Origin: Palsa-1439 sp050015495
GTDB lineage: Bacteria > Verrucomicrobiota > Verrucomicrobiia > Palsa-1439
Direction of reading: 5' to 3'
DNA length: 64,000 nucleotides
Assembly (NCBI GenBank): GCA_050015495.1
Contig: JBEKBH010000015.1
Coordinates: forward strand, 1-64,000
The position numbers were made by a program, and so were the translations under genes. The number at the start of each line of letters is the position of its first letter. Position 1 is the first letter of the stretch. Under the pieces are notes generated by a model. The model was given only the letters and a program-made list of their open reading frames with translations. It made no database searches and was not told the DNA's origin. This document shows, in pieces, positions 17,705 through 26,468 of this stretch.

Positions 17705-18231
17705 TTCGTCGGCCGGCTGGCCCAGTTGCCGGTAAACACCGCCGCCAGCGCGAGCAGGATCACCACCGCCCACCGAAGTGCCGATGGTGGCGGCCCGATC
17801 TTCAGCCAGCCCGGCCAGATCGCCCAGAGCAGGGCCGCCGCGCCGAGGAACACGACCCCGATCCACCCGAGCAATACAAACGTCCGCCGTTCTTCCCGCA
17901 ACGCCGTGCGCAATTGCCCGATTGTCTCCTTGTCCACCTTCAGCTTCTGGCCGGCCGCTTCCTCCAAAATCTGTTCGTCCGTCACCGTGCTCAGAAACTC
18001 CTTCACAAGGCTGCGCGCCTTGTCGGCTTCGTGCTCCAGCACGTAGATGCCGTTTGCCTTATCCGTGCCGCTCAGGGACTCGACGCCATCGAGCGGCGGC
18101 ATTGACGGCGGTTCTCGCAGGGTGGCTTCCACGCCGTTGTCGCGCAGGAACCCGACAATGATGCTGCCTTCCCATTCGTCGTGCGCGTGATGCACTTGGA
18201 CCAGATTTTCCGACGGTTTGCCTTTGGCCAT
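17701..18231 (-). CDS. DUF2007 putative signal-transducing membrane protein
   Basis: A 176-residue protein with an N-terminal DUF2007 domain (VQVHHAHDEWEGSIIVGFLRDNGVEA...IYVLEHEADKARSLVKEFL), a charged linker and two C-terminal membrane helices. DUF2007 has a PII-like ferredoxin fold and is annotated as a putative prokaryotic signal-transducing protein; no ligand is established. It is coupled to the DUF2892-like gene and sits next to a CheY-like regulator on the same strand. Confidence 0.75.
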   Translation of the reverse strand: MAKGKPSENLVQVHHAHDEWEGSIIVGFLRDNGVEATLREPPSMPPLDGVESLSGTDKANGIYVLEHEADKARSLVKEFLSTVTDEQILEEAAGQKLKVDKETIGQLRTALREERRTFVLLGWIGVVFLGAAALLWAIWPGWLKIGPPPSALRWAVVILLALAAVFTGNWASRPTK

Positions 18232-18294
18232 GGCGCAATCTACTCCGGCTTTTGTTGTTTTTCCAAGAATTTTGAGTTCCCGTCCCGCCGCCGC

Positions 18295-18684
18295 TCACGC
18301 CTGCGATAATTCATCGCGGACGCGTTGCGACAGGTCGTCGATGTAGAACGGCTTCTGGATAAACCCGCGCAAGCCGGCGTCGAACATCCCACGGGCCACC
18401 CCGTCGTCGCACCCCGTCAGCAAAATCACGCGCACCTCGGGATTGATCCGCTGGAGGCACTCCAACACCAGGTCCCCCGTCATCTCCGGCATCACGTAAT
18501 CCAGCAGCACCAACCCGATCTCCGGCCAGCGTTTCTCGTAGGTATCCAGTCCGCTCTTGGCTCCCGGGGCGGCGAGCACGGGCAACCCTTCGCTTTCCAG
18601 GCATGCCCGGACAATCTCCAGGATCTCGGGTTCGTCATCGATGGCGAGCACGTACTTCGGGGAGGTGGCGCGATTGTCGTTCAT
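18295..18684 (-). CDS. Single-domain response regulator (CheY-like)
   Basis: A 129-residue receiver domain with acidic pocket Asp16/Asp17, phosphoacceptor Asp62 (VLLDYVMPEMTG), Thr in LLTG and Lys in FIQKPF. There is no output domain, so it should act through protein-protein contacts or a phosphorelay. No kinase is adjacent; the gene is 64 nt upstream of the DUF2007 gene in the same direction. Confidence 0.88.
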   Translation of the reverse strand: MNDNRATSPKYVLAIDDEPEILEIVRACLESEGLPVLAAPGAKSGLDTYEKRWPEIGLVLLDYVMPEMTGDLVLECLQRINPEVRVILLTGCDDGVARGMFDAGLRGFIQKPFYIDDLSQRVRDELSQA

Positions 18685-18760
18685 GGCTCAAGCGTTGCCA
18701 ACGTAACCATCGGCCATGTACCATAGTCTGGTTCGGCCAAGAAGAGAAATCGACATTACT

Positions 18761-19573
18761 ATGCGCACCCGTTTTCAAGACAGGGTCGTCATCGTCACCG
18801 GCGCCTCCAGCGGCATCGGGTTGGAAACCGCGCTCGCGTTCGCCCGGGAAGGCGCCCGCGTGGTCCTTGCCGCCCGAAACGAAACCAAGTTGCGCGAGAT
18901 CGCCGACGCGCATCCCGAATGGCGCGACCGGCTCCTGCCAGTGCCCGCCGACGTGACGAACGACGACGATGTGCGGCGGCTCGTCGCGACAACCGTGGCG
19001 AAGTTTGGCCGCGTGGACATCCTCGTCAACAATGCCGGCGTCGGGATGCGCGCCACGTTCGAAGACACGCCCCTCGACGACGCGCGGGCGCTCATGGACG
19101 TGAATCTCTACGGACCCATCCGCTGTATCCAGGCCGTGTTGCCCCAGATGCGACGCCAGGGCGCGGGACAGATCGTCAATGTCGGCAGCGTGCTCAGTAT
19201 GGTGGTGGCGGCGCGCAACAGTGTGTACTGCGCCAGCAAGTTCGCCCTGCTGGCATTGAGCGATACGCTCCGGATCGAATTGCACGGGACGGGAATCGAG
19301 GTCATCTCCGTCCTGCCGGCCTACACCGACACGCCGTTCTTCGACAACATGTACCACTACGGCGGCCCCGCGCGCCAGAGCCCGTTCGCGGGACAGCATC
19401 CTTCGCGGGTCGCCCAAGCTCTTCTTCGTGGCTGCGCCCGGCACAAACGCCAGGTCGTATTGACGGTTTCCGCGCGACTCGCCATCTGGCTCCGTCGGCT
19501 TTGCCCCGCGCTCCTCGATGCCGCTGTCCGTCGGTCGGCTCAGAGGCTGGAAAAGGCCAACCCGAAGACCTGA
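18761..19573 (+). CDS. Short-chain dehydrogenase/reductase
   Basis: A 270-residue classical SDR: TGASSGIG (13-20), NNAG in DILVNNAGVGM, and catalytic Tyr156/Lys160 (YCASK). The C-terminal extension (VLTVSARLAIWLRRLCPALLDAAV) is hydrophobic and amphipathic, as in membrane-associated SDRs such as DltE- or lipid-metabolic types. NAD(P)-dependent oxidoreduction of an unknown alcohol or ketone is expected. ATG 18761 is chosen because the domain starts immediately after it. It is divergent from the CheY-like gene. Confidence 0.88.
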   Translation: MRTRFQDRVVIVTGASSGIGLETALAFAREGARVVLAARNETKLREIADAHPEWRDRLLPVPADVTNDDDVRRLVATTVAKFGRVDILVNNAGVGMRATFEDTPLDDARALMDVNLYGPIRCIQAVLPQMRRQGAGQIVNVGSVLSMVVAARNSVYCASKFALLALSDTLRIELHGTGIEVISVLPAYTDTPFFDNMYHYGGPARQSPFAGQHPSRVAQALLRGCARHKRQVVLTVSARLAIWLRRLCPALLDAAVRRSAQRLEKANPKT

Positions 19574-19609
19574 TTCGGTCTACATATCGAGTTCACTGGC
19601 ACACTCCTC

Positions 19610-20281
19610 CTATTCGTGGCCGCCATTCTTGCGAATGAATCTTTGGAGCGTAGAGTCGTAAGGATTCTTCGCAAGTGTGTAGGGTGTCTCCCCAGACTTC
19701 GTCCGCGCATTAATATCGGCATGATACTTTAGCAAGAGCCTCACCATGTCTATATTCCCTTTCTCCACTGCAATATGCAACGGGGTCACACCGTCTTTGT
19801 CTTCGGCGTTCACATGAGCACCAGAGATAATAAGAAATTCGGCAACGTCTTTTTCCCCAAACCAGACCGCTGTATGAAGCGGAGTTACCTGAAAGTTGTT
19901 GGTGGCGACGACGAATTTCCGGTCCGATGAGACGAACAATTTGACAAAATCAATACCCGGTCTAACGGCATGATGAACGACAGAGTTGCCGTCGTTATCT
20001 CGCGCGTGAATGTCAGCATGACTTACCATCAGCAGGTCGATGGTTTTCTTCAAGCCGTCACTATTATTGGCGTAGATGGTGTCAAGGGCGCATAGGAGTG
20101 GCGTTCGGCCCCGCGCGTCCTTGAGATTCACAAGCGATGGGTCTTCTTGAAGAATGTTATTGATGGCAGCGCAATTGAGACTCTCCGCAGCGCTGTGAAT
20201 CGTGTCGGCTAGTGCACTGCTGCTAAACGCTACGGCAGTGATCAAGTAACTCCCGAACAGAAGTGGCCCGCACGGATGCAT
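19610..20281 (-). CDS. Exported ankyrin-repeat protein
   Basis: About 223 residues: a signal peptide (LLFGSYLITAVAFSSSALAD) followed by about five ankyrin repeats with recognisable TPLHxA and DGVTPLHIAVEKGNIDMVRLLLKYHADIN units. Ankyrin arrays bind partner proteins; an exported one probably acts in the envelope. The start at 20281 puts a signal peptide at the N terminus; a longer form from 20332 is possible. GC is lower than in neighbours, suggesting recent acquisition. Confidence 0.75.
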   Translation of the reverse strand: MHPCGPLLFGSYLITAVAFSSSALADTIHSAAESLNCAAINNILQEDPSLVNLKDARGRTPLLCALDTIYANNSDGLKKTIDLLMVSHADIHARDNDGNSVVHHAVRPGIDFVKLFVSSDRKFVVATNNFQVTPLHTAVWFGEKDVAEFLIISGAHVNAEDKDGVTPLHIAVEKGNIDMVRLLLKYHADINARTKSGETPYTLAKNPYDSTLQRFIRKNGGHE

Positions 20282-20561
20282 CGCGCCCGATGGTACTGCG
20301 GCTACAGAATCTTGCAAGCACCGTCGAGCCATCAAGAACGTCGCCGCGGCGCGCGTCTGATGTGGATTGGTTTCTCTGGCCGAATGCCTGTGGTCACGTA
20401 ACAGTTTTGGCCGTGACTTTCGACCTATCCAAATCAGGCCATTGGGGTCTGTTGGGTCCGACCTCAAAAAACTAGAGTAAGCGCGTTGGCTGGAAGCCGG
20501 CCGCGGGCCGGCCACCGGCAGGTGAAATCGGAAAACCGAAGACACGAAGAAAGGAACAGAC

Positions 20562-21425
20562 ATGAGTAAACTGACATGGATATTGGTCGGTATCGGCGTG
20601 GTGGCAATCGCCGCCATTGCGACGGTCAAACGGCAAAATAATCCGCCTTCGCCTCCCGCAGCGACAACGGCTCAATCGGCGGAAATTCCGGCCCCGAGCG
20701 CGAACCCGCCTCCGAGTGCGAACCCACTTCCACCTAGTTCGTCAGCGAGTGTGAGTGCGCCGGAACCGGCCGAAGAAGATCACAGCGGGACGGCACAGGC
20801 CGGCGAACCGGCGACAGCGTCTCTCGGCATTGTGGCTCCGGATACGTCGGCGGCCAAGCCGTCTGTCACCGCGAACTTCAGTCAACCGCTGCAGACGCTG
20901 GTCTCGCCCCAGGCGAGCTTCGCGCAGAAGCAGGCGGCGTGGAAACAGATCCGCGATGCCGGCCAGTTGGATGAAGCGATTGCTCAACTGAAACAGGCCG
21001 TCAAGGATGACCCGTCGGTTGCCGCGTATTCTGCCGCGTTGGGTCAGGCCTATCTCCAGAAGCTGGGGACCACTCAGGACGTTCGCCAGCAAGCCATCCT
21101 CGCCATGGAAGCCGACCAAACGTTTGACCAGGCCTTGACGCTCGACCCCAACAACTGGGACGCGCGCTTCTCCAAAGCCTCCGCCCTGGCGCACTGGCCG
21201 GCCGAATTGAACAAGTCACAAGAGATCATGGAGAACCTCTCCACGCTGATCGATCAGCAGGAGGCTCGCGCGCCGCAGCCGGAATATGCCCAGTCCTACG
21301 TGTTGCTGGGCGACCAATATCTCAAGGCGGGCTACCCCGACAATGCCCAACAAATGTGGCAGCGCGGCGCGGCGTTGTTTCCAAATAACGAGGCGCTTCA
21401 GAACAAGTTGGCCTCCTCCCGGTAA
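20562..21425 (+). CDS. Membrane-anchored TPR protein
   Basis: A 287-residue protein with an N-terminal membrane helix (residues about 5-22), a disordered Pro/Ser/Ala linker to about 105, and a C-terminal tetratricopeptide region (AAYSAALGQAYLQ, DQALTLDPNNWDARFSKASAL, YVLLGDQYLKAGYPDNAQQMWQRGAALFPNN). The TPR part would lie outside the cytoplasm as a protein-interaction scaffold. AAAGGAA precedes the ATG. The NarL-type kinase follows 43 nt later, so it may belong to that signalling unit. Confidence 0.8.
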   Translation: MSKLTWILVGIGVVAIAAIATVKRQNNPPSPPAATTAQSAEIPAPSANPPPSANPLPPSSSASVSAPEPAEEDHSGTAQAGEPATASLGIVAPDTSAAKPSVTANFSQPLQTLVSPQASFAQKQAAWKQIRDAGQLDEAIAQLKQAVKDDPSVAAYSAALGQAYLQKLGTTQDVRQQAILAMEADQTFDQALTLDPNNWDARFSKASALAHWPAELNKSQEIMENLSTLIDQQEARAPQPEYAQSYVLLGDQYLKAGYPDNAQQMWQRGAALFPNNEALQNKLASSR

Positions 21426-21468
21426 TCGCCACCAAAGAAACGAACTTTAAGGAGGGTTAATTTAGGTT

Positions 21469-22698
21469 ATGATCAAACCAATGAATCCAAATTCAGGCAC
21501 CTCGACGCCTGAGGTGAAACGACTCCTGGCGGGACCACAAATCGCGGTTCATGTACTGGTGCTGGGATTGCTGGCCTACTTCTTGGGGTTAAGCCTTTAC
21601 AAGAGTTGGCCGGAGTGGGGCCACCGCGAATTGCTGCTGGTTATTCTGGCGGCCATCCAGACGGGGCTCTATCTGAAACGGTGCGTTTTTACCCCGCGGG
21701 ATGCGTCACCCCGATGGTGGTACATCTACTTTGTCGGCAGCCTGGCCTGCTGCGTTCCCGAGTCGCTGATCGCGCCGCATTTCTCATGGCTGGCCGCGCC
21801 CTATGTGGCGCAGATGTGTTCCATCCTGTCGCCGGGCGTTTCCGTTCCGGCCTCGATTCTCGCGCTCACGGGCATCGAGTTCGCCGCGTTCGGCTGGGCG
21901 CATCTCGCGAGCCGGCCTGTCTCCGACTGGGTGTTCCGTGTCGCCGTGTACGCCTCCTGGATGCTGATGGGCTTGTTGATGAACCGGGTTGCCGATATCA
22001 GCAAAGGGCGGGCGGAGCTGATTTGCGAACTGGTGGCGGCGAGACGCGAACTCAGACTGGCCCGTGATCGTGAGGTCGAACTCGCCACACTCCGCGAGCG
22101 CGAGCGCCTGGCACGGGATCTCCACGATAACCTCGGCCGCACGCTCGTCACGTTGACCGTGCAATTGGAAGCCGTCCAGAGGTTGTTGCCCGCGGATCTC
22201 GATCGCGCGGGGCCGTTGTTGGAGGAAATGAAAACATTATCCCGCTCCAGCACGGAGGCCTTGCGCCGTTCGCTGGACAACCTGCGCGCCGCCGGCTTGG
22301 GTGACAAGTCGCTGACCCAGGCCCTGCCATCGTTGTGCGCCGATGTGAGCCGTCGCACCGGCCTGAAAATCGATTGCCAAATTGCCGCAGGCGTGGACGG
22401 CTTGCCGCCCGCCGTCGCCGAGGCTCTCTGGCACGTCGCCCAGGAGGGATTGACGAACGTGGAAAAACATGCGCAAGCTCACCAGGTTGTCGTCAATCTG
22501 AGTCTGCAGCCCCAGTTGGCTGTCTTGCGCGTCAGCGATGATGGCGTCGGTCCGTCGCCGGATGCCGAGAGCAAGCCCGGTCACTATGGCCTGCGCGGTC
22601 TGCGGGAACGCGTCGAAGGCGTCGGCGGGACGTTCCGGTTGACAACGGCGCACCCGAAGGGCGCCCTCATCGAGGCGCGCGTGCACTTGATCGCTTGA
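21469..22698 (+). CDS. Sensor histidine kinase, NarL/DesK type (HisKA_3)
   Basis: A 409-residue protein with six hydrophobic segments in the first 190 residues, a coiled-coil, and a HisKA_3 dimerisation domain with phosphoacceptor His219 in LARDLHDNLGRTL. The ATPase domain shows NVEKHA, VSDDGVGP and HYGLRGLRERVEGVGG. The sensor region is all membrane, so it may read membrane state or a lipophilic signal. AAGGAGGG lies 13 nt before ATG 21469; an ATG at 21481 is an alternative. The cognate regulator starts directly after the stop. Confidence 0.92.
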   Translation: MIKPMNPNSGTSTPEVKRLLAGPQIAVHVLVLGLLAYFLGLSLYKSWPEWGHRELLLVILAAIQTGLYLKRCVFTPRDASPRWWYIYFVGSLACCVPESLIAPHFSWLAAPYVAQMCSILSPGVSVPASILALTGIEFAAFGWAHLASRPVSDWVFRVAVYASWMLMGLLMNRVADISKGRAELICELVAARRELRLARDREVELATLRERERLARDLHDNLGRTLVTLTVQLEAVQRLLPADLDRAGPLLEEMKTLSRSSTEALRRSLDNLRAAGLGDKSLTQALPSLCADVSRRTGLKIDCQIAAGVDGLPPAVAEALWHVAQEGLTNVEKHAQAHQVVVNLSLQPQLAVLRVSDDGVGPSPDAESKPGHYGLRGLRERVEGVGGTFRLTTAHPKGALIEARVHLIA

Positions 22699-23331
22699 AT
22701 GAAACCGATCCGCATTCTTCTGGCCGAAGACCAGACGCTCATGCGCCAGGGGTTGAAAACCATTCTCGATCTGGAGTCTGGTTTTCGTGTTGTGGGCGAA
22801 GCGAGTGACGGCGCGACCGCCGTCAAACTTGCGCTGGAACTGCGACCCGACATCATTCTCATGGATGTTCAGATGCCGGAACTAAACGGCGTGGAAGCCA
22901 CCGCCGCCATCTGCCGGGCTTGGCCGGGTGCCAGGATCATCATCCTGACCACGTTCGACCGTGACGACTACGTCTTTGCGGGCGTCCGGGCCGGGGCGGT
23001 CGGGTATCTCCTCAAGGACCAGCCGGCGCGGAAGCTCATCGAGACCATCCGCGCCGTGCAGGCCGGCGACGTGTTCATCCAACCGGAGATCGCCTCGCGC
23101 GCTCTCCGCGCCACATTGCATCCCACCGATGGATTGATCGAGCCGCTTTCCGACCGTGAACGCGAAGTGCTCGTGATGTTGGCCCAGGGAATCGCCAACA
23201 AGGAAATCGCTGACAAGCTTCACATCGCCGAAGGCACGGTGAAGAATCACGTCTCGAACATCCTCGGCAAACTCCAGGCTCAAAACCGCACCCAGGCCGC
23301 CGACATCGCTCGAAAACGAGGGTTGATCTAA
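22699..23331 (+). CDS. NarL/LuxR-family response regulator
   Basis: A 210-residue protein: receiver domain with phosphoacceptor Asp56 (IILMDVQMPELNG) and Lys in LLKDQPA, then a LuxR-type helix-turn-helix (LSDREREVLVMLAQGIANKEIADKLHIAEGTVKNHVSNIL). The ATG abuts the stop of the kinase gene, so the two are translationally coupled and should form one two-component system. Target genes are not evident; the TPR gene upstream is a candidate. Confidence 0.93.
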   Translation: MKPIRILLAEDQTLMRQGLKTILDLESGFRVVGEASDGATAVKLALELRPDIILMDVQMPELNGVEATAAICRAWPGARIIILTTFDRDDYVFAGVRAGAVGYLLKDQPARKLIETIRAVQAGDVFIQPEIASRALRATLHPTDGLIEPLSDREREVLVMLAQGIANKEIADKLHIAEGTVKNHVSNILGKLQAQNRTQAADIARKRGLI

Positions 23332-23347
23332 CACGGCCGATGGCCGC

Positions 23348-23890
23348 TCAGAGACAGGCGAAGGCCAGTTCGAAGAGCCGATAGCTCGCCTCGTCGTACA
23401 GGCAGAACACCACGCGCTCCACGCCGGCTTTGCCTTCGAGGTGGCGTCTCGCTTCCCCGAGCAGCAACGGCGCGGCCCGCTCAATCGGGAACCCGTAAAT
23501 GCCCGTGCTGATCGCCGGCAATGCGATGGATTTCAGTCCCTTCTCCTCGGCCAGCGTCAGGCTGCTCTTCACCGTCTGGCACAACAATCGGTCCGCCTCC
23601 AGCGGATCATGCCGGCTCCAGACCGGGCCGACGGTGTGAATGACAAACTTCGCGGCCAATTTGCCGCCACCCGTGATCACCGCCTCGCCGGTCTTCAGCG
23701 GCCCGCGCGTCGAAATCAGGACATCCGATTCCTGTTGGATCTGCGGCCCGCCCTTGCGCGAAATGGCTGCGGCCACGCCCCCGCCGTGTTTGAGGTATTC
23801 ATTCGCCGCGTTGACAATCGCATCCACATTCAGCGCGGTGATGTCACCCCGCGCGATTTCGAGCACTGCGTTACCCACCGTCTTTTTCAT
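23348..23890 (-). CDS. Macrodomain protein (O-acetyl-ADP-ribose deacetylase-like)
   Basis: A 180-residue single macrodomain: GDITALNVDAIVNAANEYLKHGGGVAAAI near the N terminus and ALPAISTGIYGFPIERAA further on, the ADP-ribose-binding signatures of YmdB/MacroD-type enzymes. Expected activity is removal or recognition of ADP-ribose from proteins or O-acetyl-ADP-ribose. GGAGG lies 8 nt before the ATG. It converges on the NarL regulator and diverges from the OmpR-type regulator. Confidence 0.92.
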   Translation of the reverse strand: MKKTVGNAVLEIARGDITALNVDAIVNAANEYLKHGGGVAAAISRKGGPQIQQESDVLISTRGPLKTGEAVITGGGKLAAKFVIHTVGPVWSRHDPLEADRLLCQTVKSSLTLAEEKGLKSIALPAISTGIYGFPIERAAPLLLGEARRHLEGKAGVERVVFCLYDEASYRLFELAFACL

Positions 23891-23928
23891 CGCCGGAAAC
23901 CTCCTACCACAATACCCGCGCCGCGCGC

Positions 23929-23947
23929 TTTTTTACATACCTTTTAC
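23929..23947. promoter_or_regulatory. Tandem TTTTAC boxes with 11-bp phase, upstream of the OmpR-type regulator
   Basis: TTTTAC at 23931-23936 and again at 23942-23947. Direct hexamers at 11-bp spacing are the classic binding pattern of OmpR/PhoB-family dimers. The same arrangement recurs at 26389-26405, at the other end of this two-component operon. Confidence 0.6.
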
Positions 23948-23991
23948 TTTGCCCTGGCGACAGGACGGATTACACTGACATCGGGAACGCC

Positions 23992-24672
23992 ATGAAAATC
24001 CTTGTCGTCGAAGATGATCCCCTGCTGCGGGACGGGTTGGTGGACTTGCTCACGGGCGCGGGCCACGCCGTCGACGCGGTGGCCGACGGCCTCACCGCCA
24101 CGAAGCGCGGCCTGGATCCGGACCTTGATCTCGTCGTGCTCGATGTGATGCTCCCGAGACTCGACGGCATCGAAGTCTGTCACCGGCTCCGCCAGGCCCG
24201 GCCGGACCTGCCCATCCTCATGTTGACCGCTCGGGGCTCCGAGGAAGACAAAGTCCGCGGCCTGAAAGTCGGCGCGGACGATTACGTCACCAAACCATTC
24301 GGGGCGCGCGAACTGCTCGCGCGGATCGTGGCCCTGGGCCGGCGCGCAAAATCCGCCCCGGCAGAACCGGAGATCATCGAGCTCGACGGCTGCCGGTTCG
24401 ACCTCGGCCATTGCGAGGCGCGCCGCCAGGACAAAATCATTCCGCTGACACTCCGCGAAGTCGGCATCCTGCGCTGGCTCCATCGACACCGGGCGCGGGT
24501 GGTCTCCCGCAGCGAATTGCTCGAACAACTCTGGGGGGCGAACGCGGACACGGAAACCCGCACGGTCGACGTGACCGTTGCCCATCTCCGCCAGAAGATC
24601 GAGCGCGATCACGCGGACCCGGCGATCGTCGTTTCCGTGAAGGGCATCGGCTACATCTGGGGCCGGCGATGA
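23992..24672 (+). CDS. OmpR/PhoB-family response regulator
   Basis: A 226-residue protein: receiver with phosphoacceptor Asp51 (LVVLDVMLPRLDG), Lys in YVTKPFG, and a C-terminal winged-helix domain (LTLREVGILRWL...VDVTVAHLRQKIE...VKGIGYIW). It should bind direct repeats with 11-bp period, and such boxes are present 45 nt upstream of its own start, implying autoregulation. The kinase ATG overlaps its TGA (24669-24672). Confidence 0.93.
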   Translation: MKILVVEDDPLLRDGLVDLLTGAGHAVDAVADGLTATKRGLDPDLDLVVLDVMLPRLDGIEVCHRLRQARPDLPILMLTARGSEEDKVRGLKVGADDYVTKPFGARELLARIVALGRRAKSAPAEPEIIELDGCRFDLGHCEARRQDKIIPLTLREVGILRWLHRHRARVVSRSELLEQLWGANADTETRTVDVTVAHLRQKIERDHADPAIVVSVKGIGYIWGRR

Positions 24673-26378
24673 GATTCTGGCGCAGTCGCACGACGCTGGC
24701 GCTCGTCTTGACGACTGCCGCGCTGGTCGTTCCCTGCGGCGCGTGGTACATCGTCGGTTCGCGCGAAGTGCAGCGCACGGTCGACCAGATCGAACTGCCT
24801 CCGCGGCAATTCGCCAGCAATACCGCCATCCAACTGGCGCAGCGCGTTCAGGATCGGCTCCAGACGCTGTTGGAATCGGAGTCCAACCGTCCCTTCTATC
24901 AGTATCAATCGCTCTATCATGACCCGAGAGGCGCGTCCGAAGGCCCGTCCGTCACACCCTCGCCCCTCGCCCAGGGACCGACGGACCCGCTCATCCGCGC
25001 GTACTTCCAAATCAACCCGGCGGGACGAGTCACCCTGCCCACGCTGCCCGAGGCGAACCTGGAGGGCGAAAACCTTGGCCAGCTCGCGGCCCAACACGCG
25101 ATCCAGAACGACTTGGAGGCCGCCGCGCATGGTTCGGCCTGTGTCGCGCACCTCCAAAAGGGGCCGCCACAACACCTCGAAGTCATGGAATCCGATGCGT
25201 GGGTCCAGAATGCGCAGGCGGCGAGGATTTACTCGGACATCAAATCCGGCACCAATGCGGCAACCCTGTTTGCCAATGACGAATTGCGCCTGACAAACGG
25301 GCAACGGAAGGTCACCATCGGCGTGGGCGAATTCCAGTGGTGCTCCATGCAGACCTCCAACGGGCCGTGCCTCGTCGCGTTGCGCAATGTCACCACGCCC
25401 GAGGGCGTCCTCGTGCAGGGATTTGTCATCTCCAGCGAAGCCGTTGCGGACACTCTCAAGAACGCCGCGTTGCCCGCCCGGTTCATGCCCAACGCCACCG
25501 CCGGCTCGTATGTGGCCGGCGCGCGGCTGAGAAACACCGGCTGGTACATCGTCGTCAGCGCCGCCAGGGAATTCGCCGCGGCGGATGCGCTGGCCCGCCA
25601 CAACTGGATCAGTTTCCTGCAATTGTTTTGGGCCGGGGCCGGCGCCGCGAGCGTGGCCGGCCTCTGCGTCGTGGCGTTGGTCTGGCGCAGCGAACGGCTT
25701 GCGCGCCAGCGCTCGCAGTTCGCCGCATCGGCCGCGCACGAACTGCGCACCCCGCTCGCCGGTCTGCGGATGTACAGCGAGATGCTCGCCGACGGGTTGG
25801 GCGACCCGACACGCACCCGGGACTACGCCCATCGCGTCGCCGAAGAAGCCGCGCGGCTGGGTCGCGTCGTCTCCAACGTCCTGGGCTTCACGCGCCTCGA
25901 ACGCGGCACGCTCCAGATTCGCCCCGAACCCGGCGATCTGGCGGCCGCCGTCCGCGAGTGCGTCGAACGCCAGCGTCCCGCCCTCGAAGCCGCCGGGGCG
26001 CGCGTCGAACTTTCCATCCCGGACCAGTTCCCGGAAGTGCCCTTCGACCGCGATGCCATCGCCGGAATCGTCCAGAACCTGGTGGACAACGCCGAAAAAT
26101 ACACGCGCTCGGCCCGTGACCGGGAGATTCACATCGCGCTCTCGTCGGCCGATGATTCGGTGACGTTGTCGGTACGCGACCGTGGACCGGGCATCCCGGC
26201 GGACGTGCGGGAAAAACTCTTCCGTCCGTTCGTGCGCGGCAACCGCGACGATGCGCCCGCGGGCCTCGGGCTCGGCTTGGTATTGGTGAAAGCCATGGCG
26301 GAAGCCCACGAGGGCCGCGTCAACTGCGCCGACGCGCCCGGCGGCGGCGCGCTCTTCACCGTCATCCTCCCGCGATAG
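24669..26378 (+). CDS. Sensor histidine kinase with large extracytoplasmic domain
   Basis: A 569-residue kinase: N-terminal membrane helix, an extracytoplasmic sensor of about 290 residues, a second helix near residue 325, then HisKA with His357 (SAAHELRTPLAGLRMYSEML) and an HATPase_c domain (NLVDNAEKY, RDRGPGIP, GLGLGLVLVKAM, GGGALFTVILP). The sensor has no recognised domain. It pairs with the OmpR-type regulator. Its last 36 nt are duplicated at 27934-27969, downstream of the next gene. Confidence 0.92.
   Translation: MRFWRSRTTLALVLTTAALVVPCGAWYIVGSREVQRTVDQIELPPRQFASNTAIQLAQRVQDRLQTLLESESNRPFYQYQSLYHDPRGASEGPSVTPSPLAQGPTDPLIRAYFQINPAGRVTLPTLPEANLEGENLGQLAAQHAIQNDLEAAAHGSACVAHLQKGPPQHLEVMESDAWVQNAQAARIYSDIKSGTNAATLFANDELRLTNGQRKVTIGVGEFQWCSMQTSNGPCLVALRNVTTPEGVLVQGFVISSEAVADTLKNAALPARFMPNATAGSYVAGARLRNTGWYIVVSAAREFAAADALARHNWISFLQLFWAGAGAASVAGLCVVALVWRSERLARQRSQFAASAAHELRTPLAGLRMYSEMLADGLGDPTRTRDYAHRVAEEAARLGRVVSNVLGFTRLERGTLQIRPEPGDLAAAVRECVERQRPALEAAGARVELSIPDQFPEVPFDRDAIAGIVQNLVDNAEKYTRSARDREIHIALSSADDSVTLSVRDRGPGIPADVREKLFRPFVRGNRDDAPAGLGLGLVLVKAMAEAHEGRVNCADAPGGGALFTVILPR
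26343..26378 (+). repeat. Duplicated segment, copy 1 (3' end of the kinase gene)
   Basis: Encodes the kinase C terminus (GGALFTVILPR). It is repeated with one mismatch at 27934-27969, and weaker similarity continues without gaps for about 40 nt beyond, across the TTTTAC boxes. Confidence 0.85.
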
Positions 26379-26388
26379 CCTCGCGATT

Positions 26389-26405
26389 TTTTACAACTCT
26401 TTTAC
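26389..26405 (+). promoter_or_regulatory. Tandem TTTTAC boxes upstream of the Gloeo/Verruco repeat gene
   Basis: TTTTAC at 26389-26394 and 26400-26405, the same hexamer and 11-bp phase as in front of the OmpR-type regulator gene, 64 nt before the GTG start of the next gene. Confidence 0.6.
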
Positions 26406-26468
26406 ATGACAGGTCTCCGAACAGCCGTACACTCGTCTCGTGAGCACGAGCTCACACGGGAGGAGATC

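Noticed and set aside
20505..20522. GGCCGGCC-rich palindrome as terminator
   Set aside because: No T-run on either side and it precedes a gene start.
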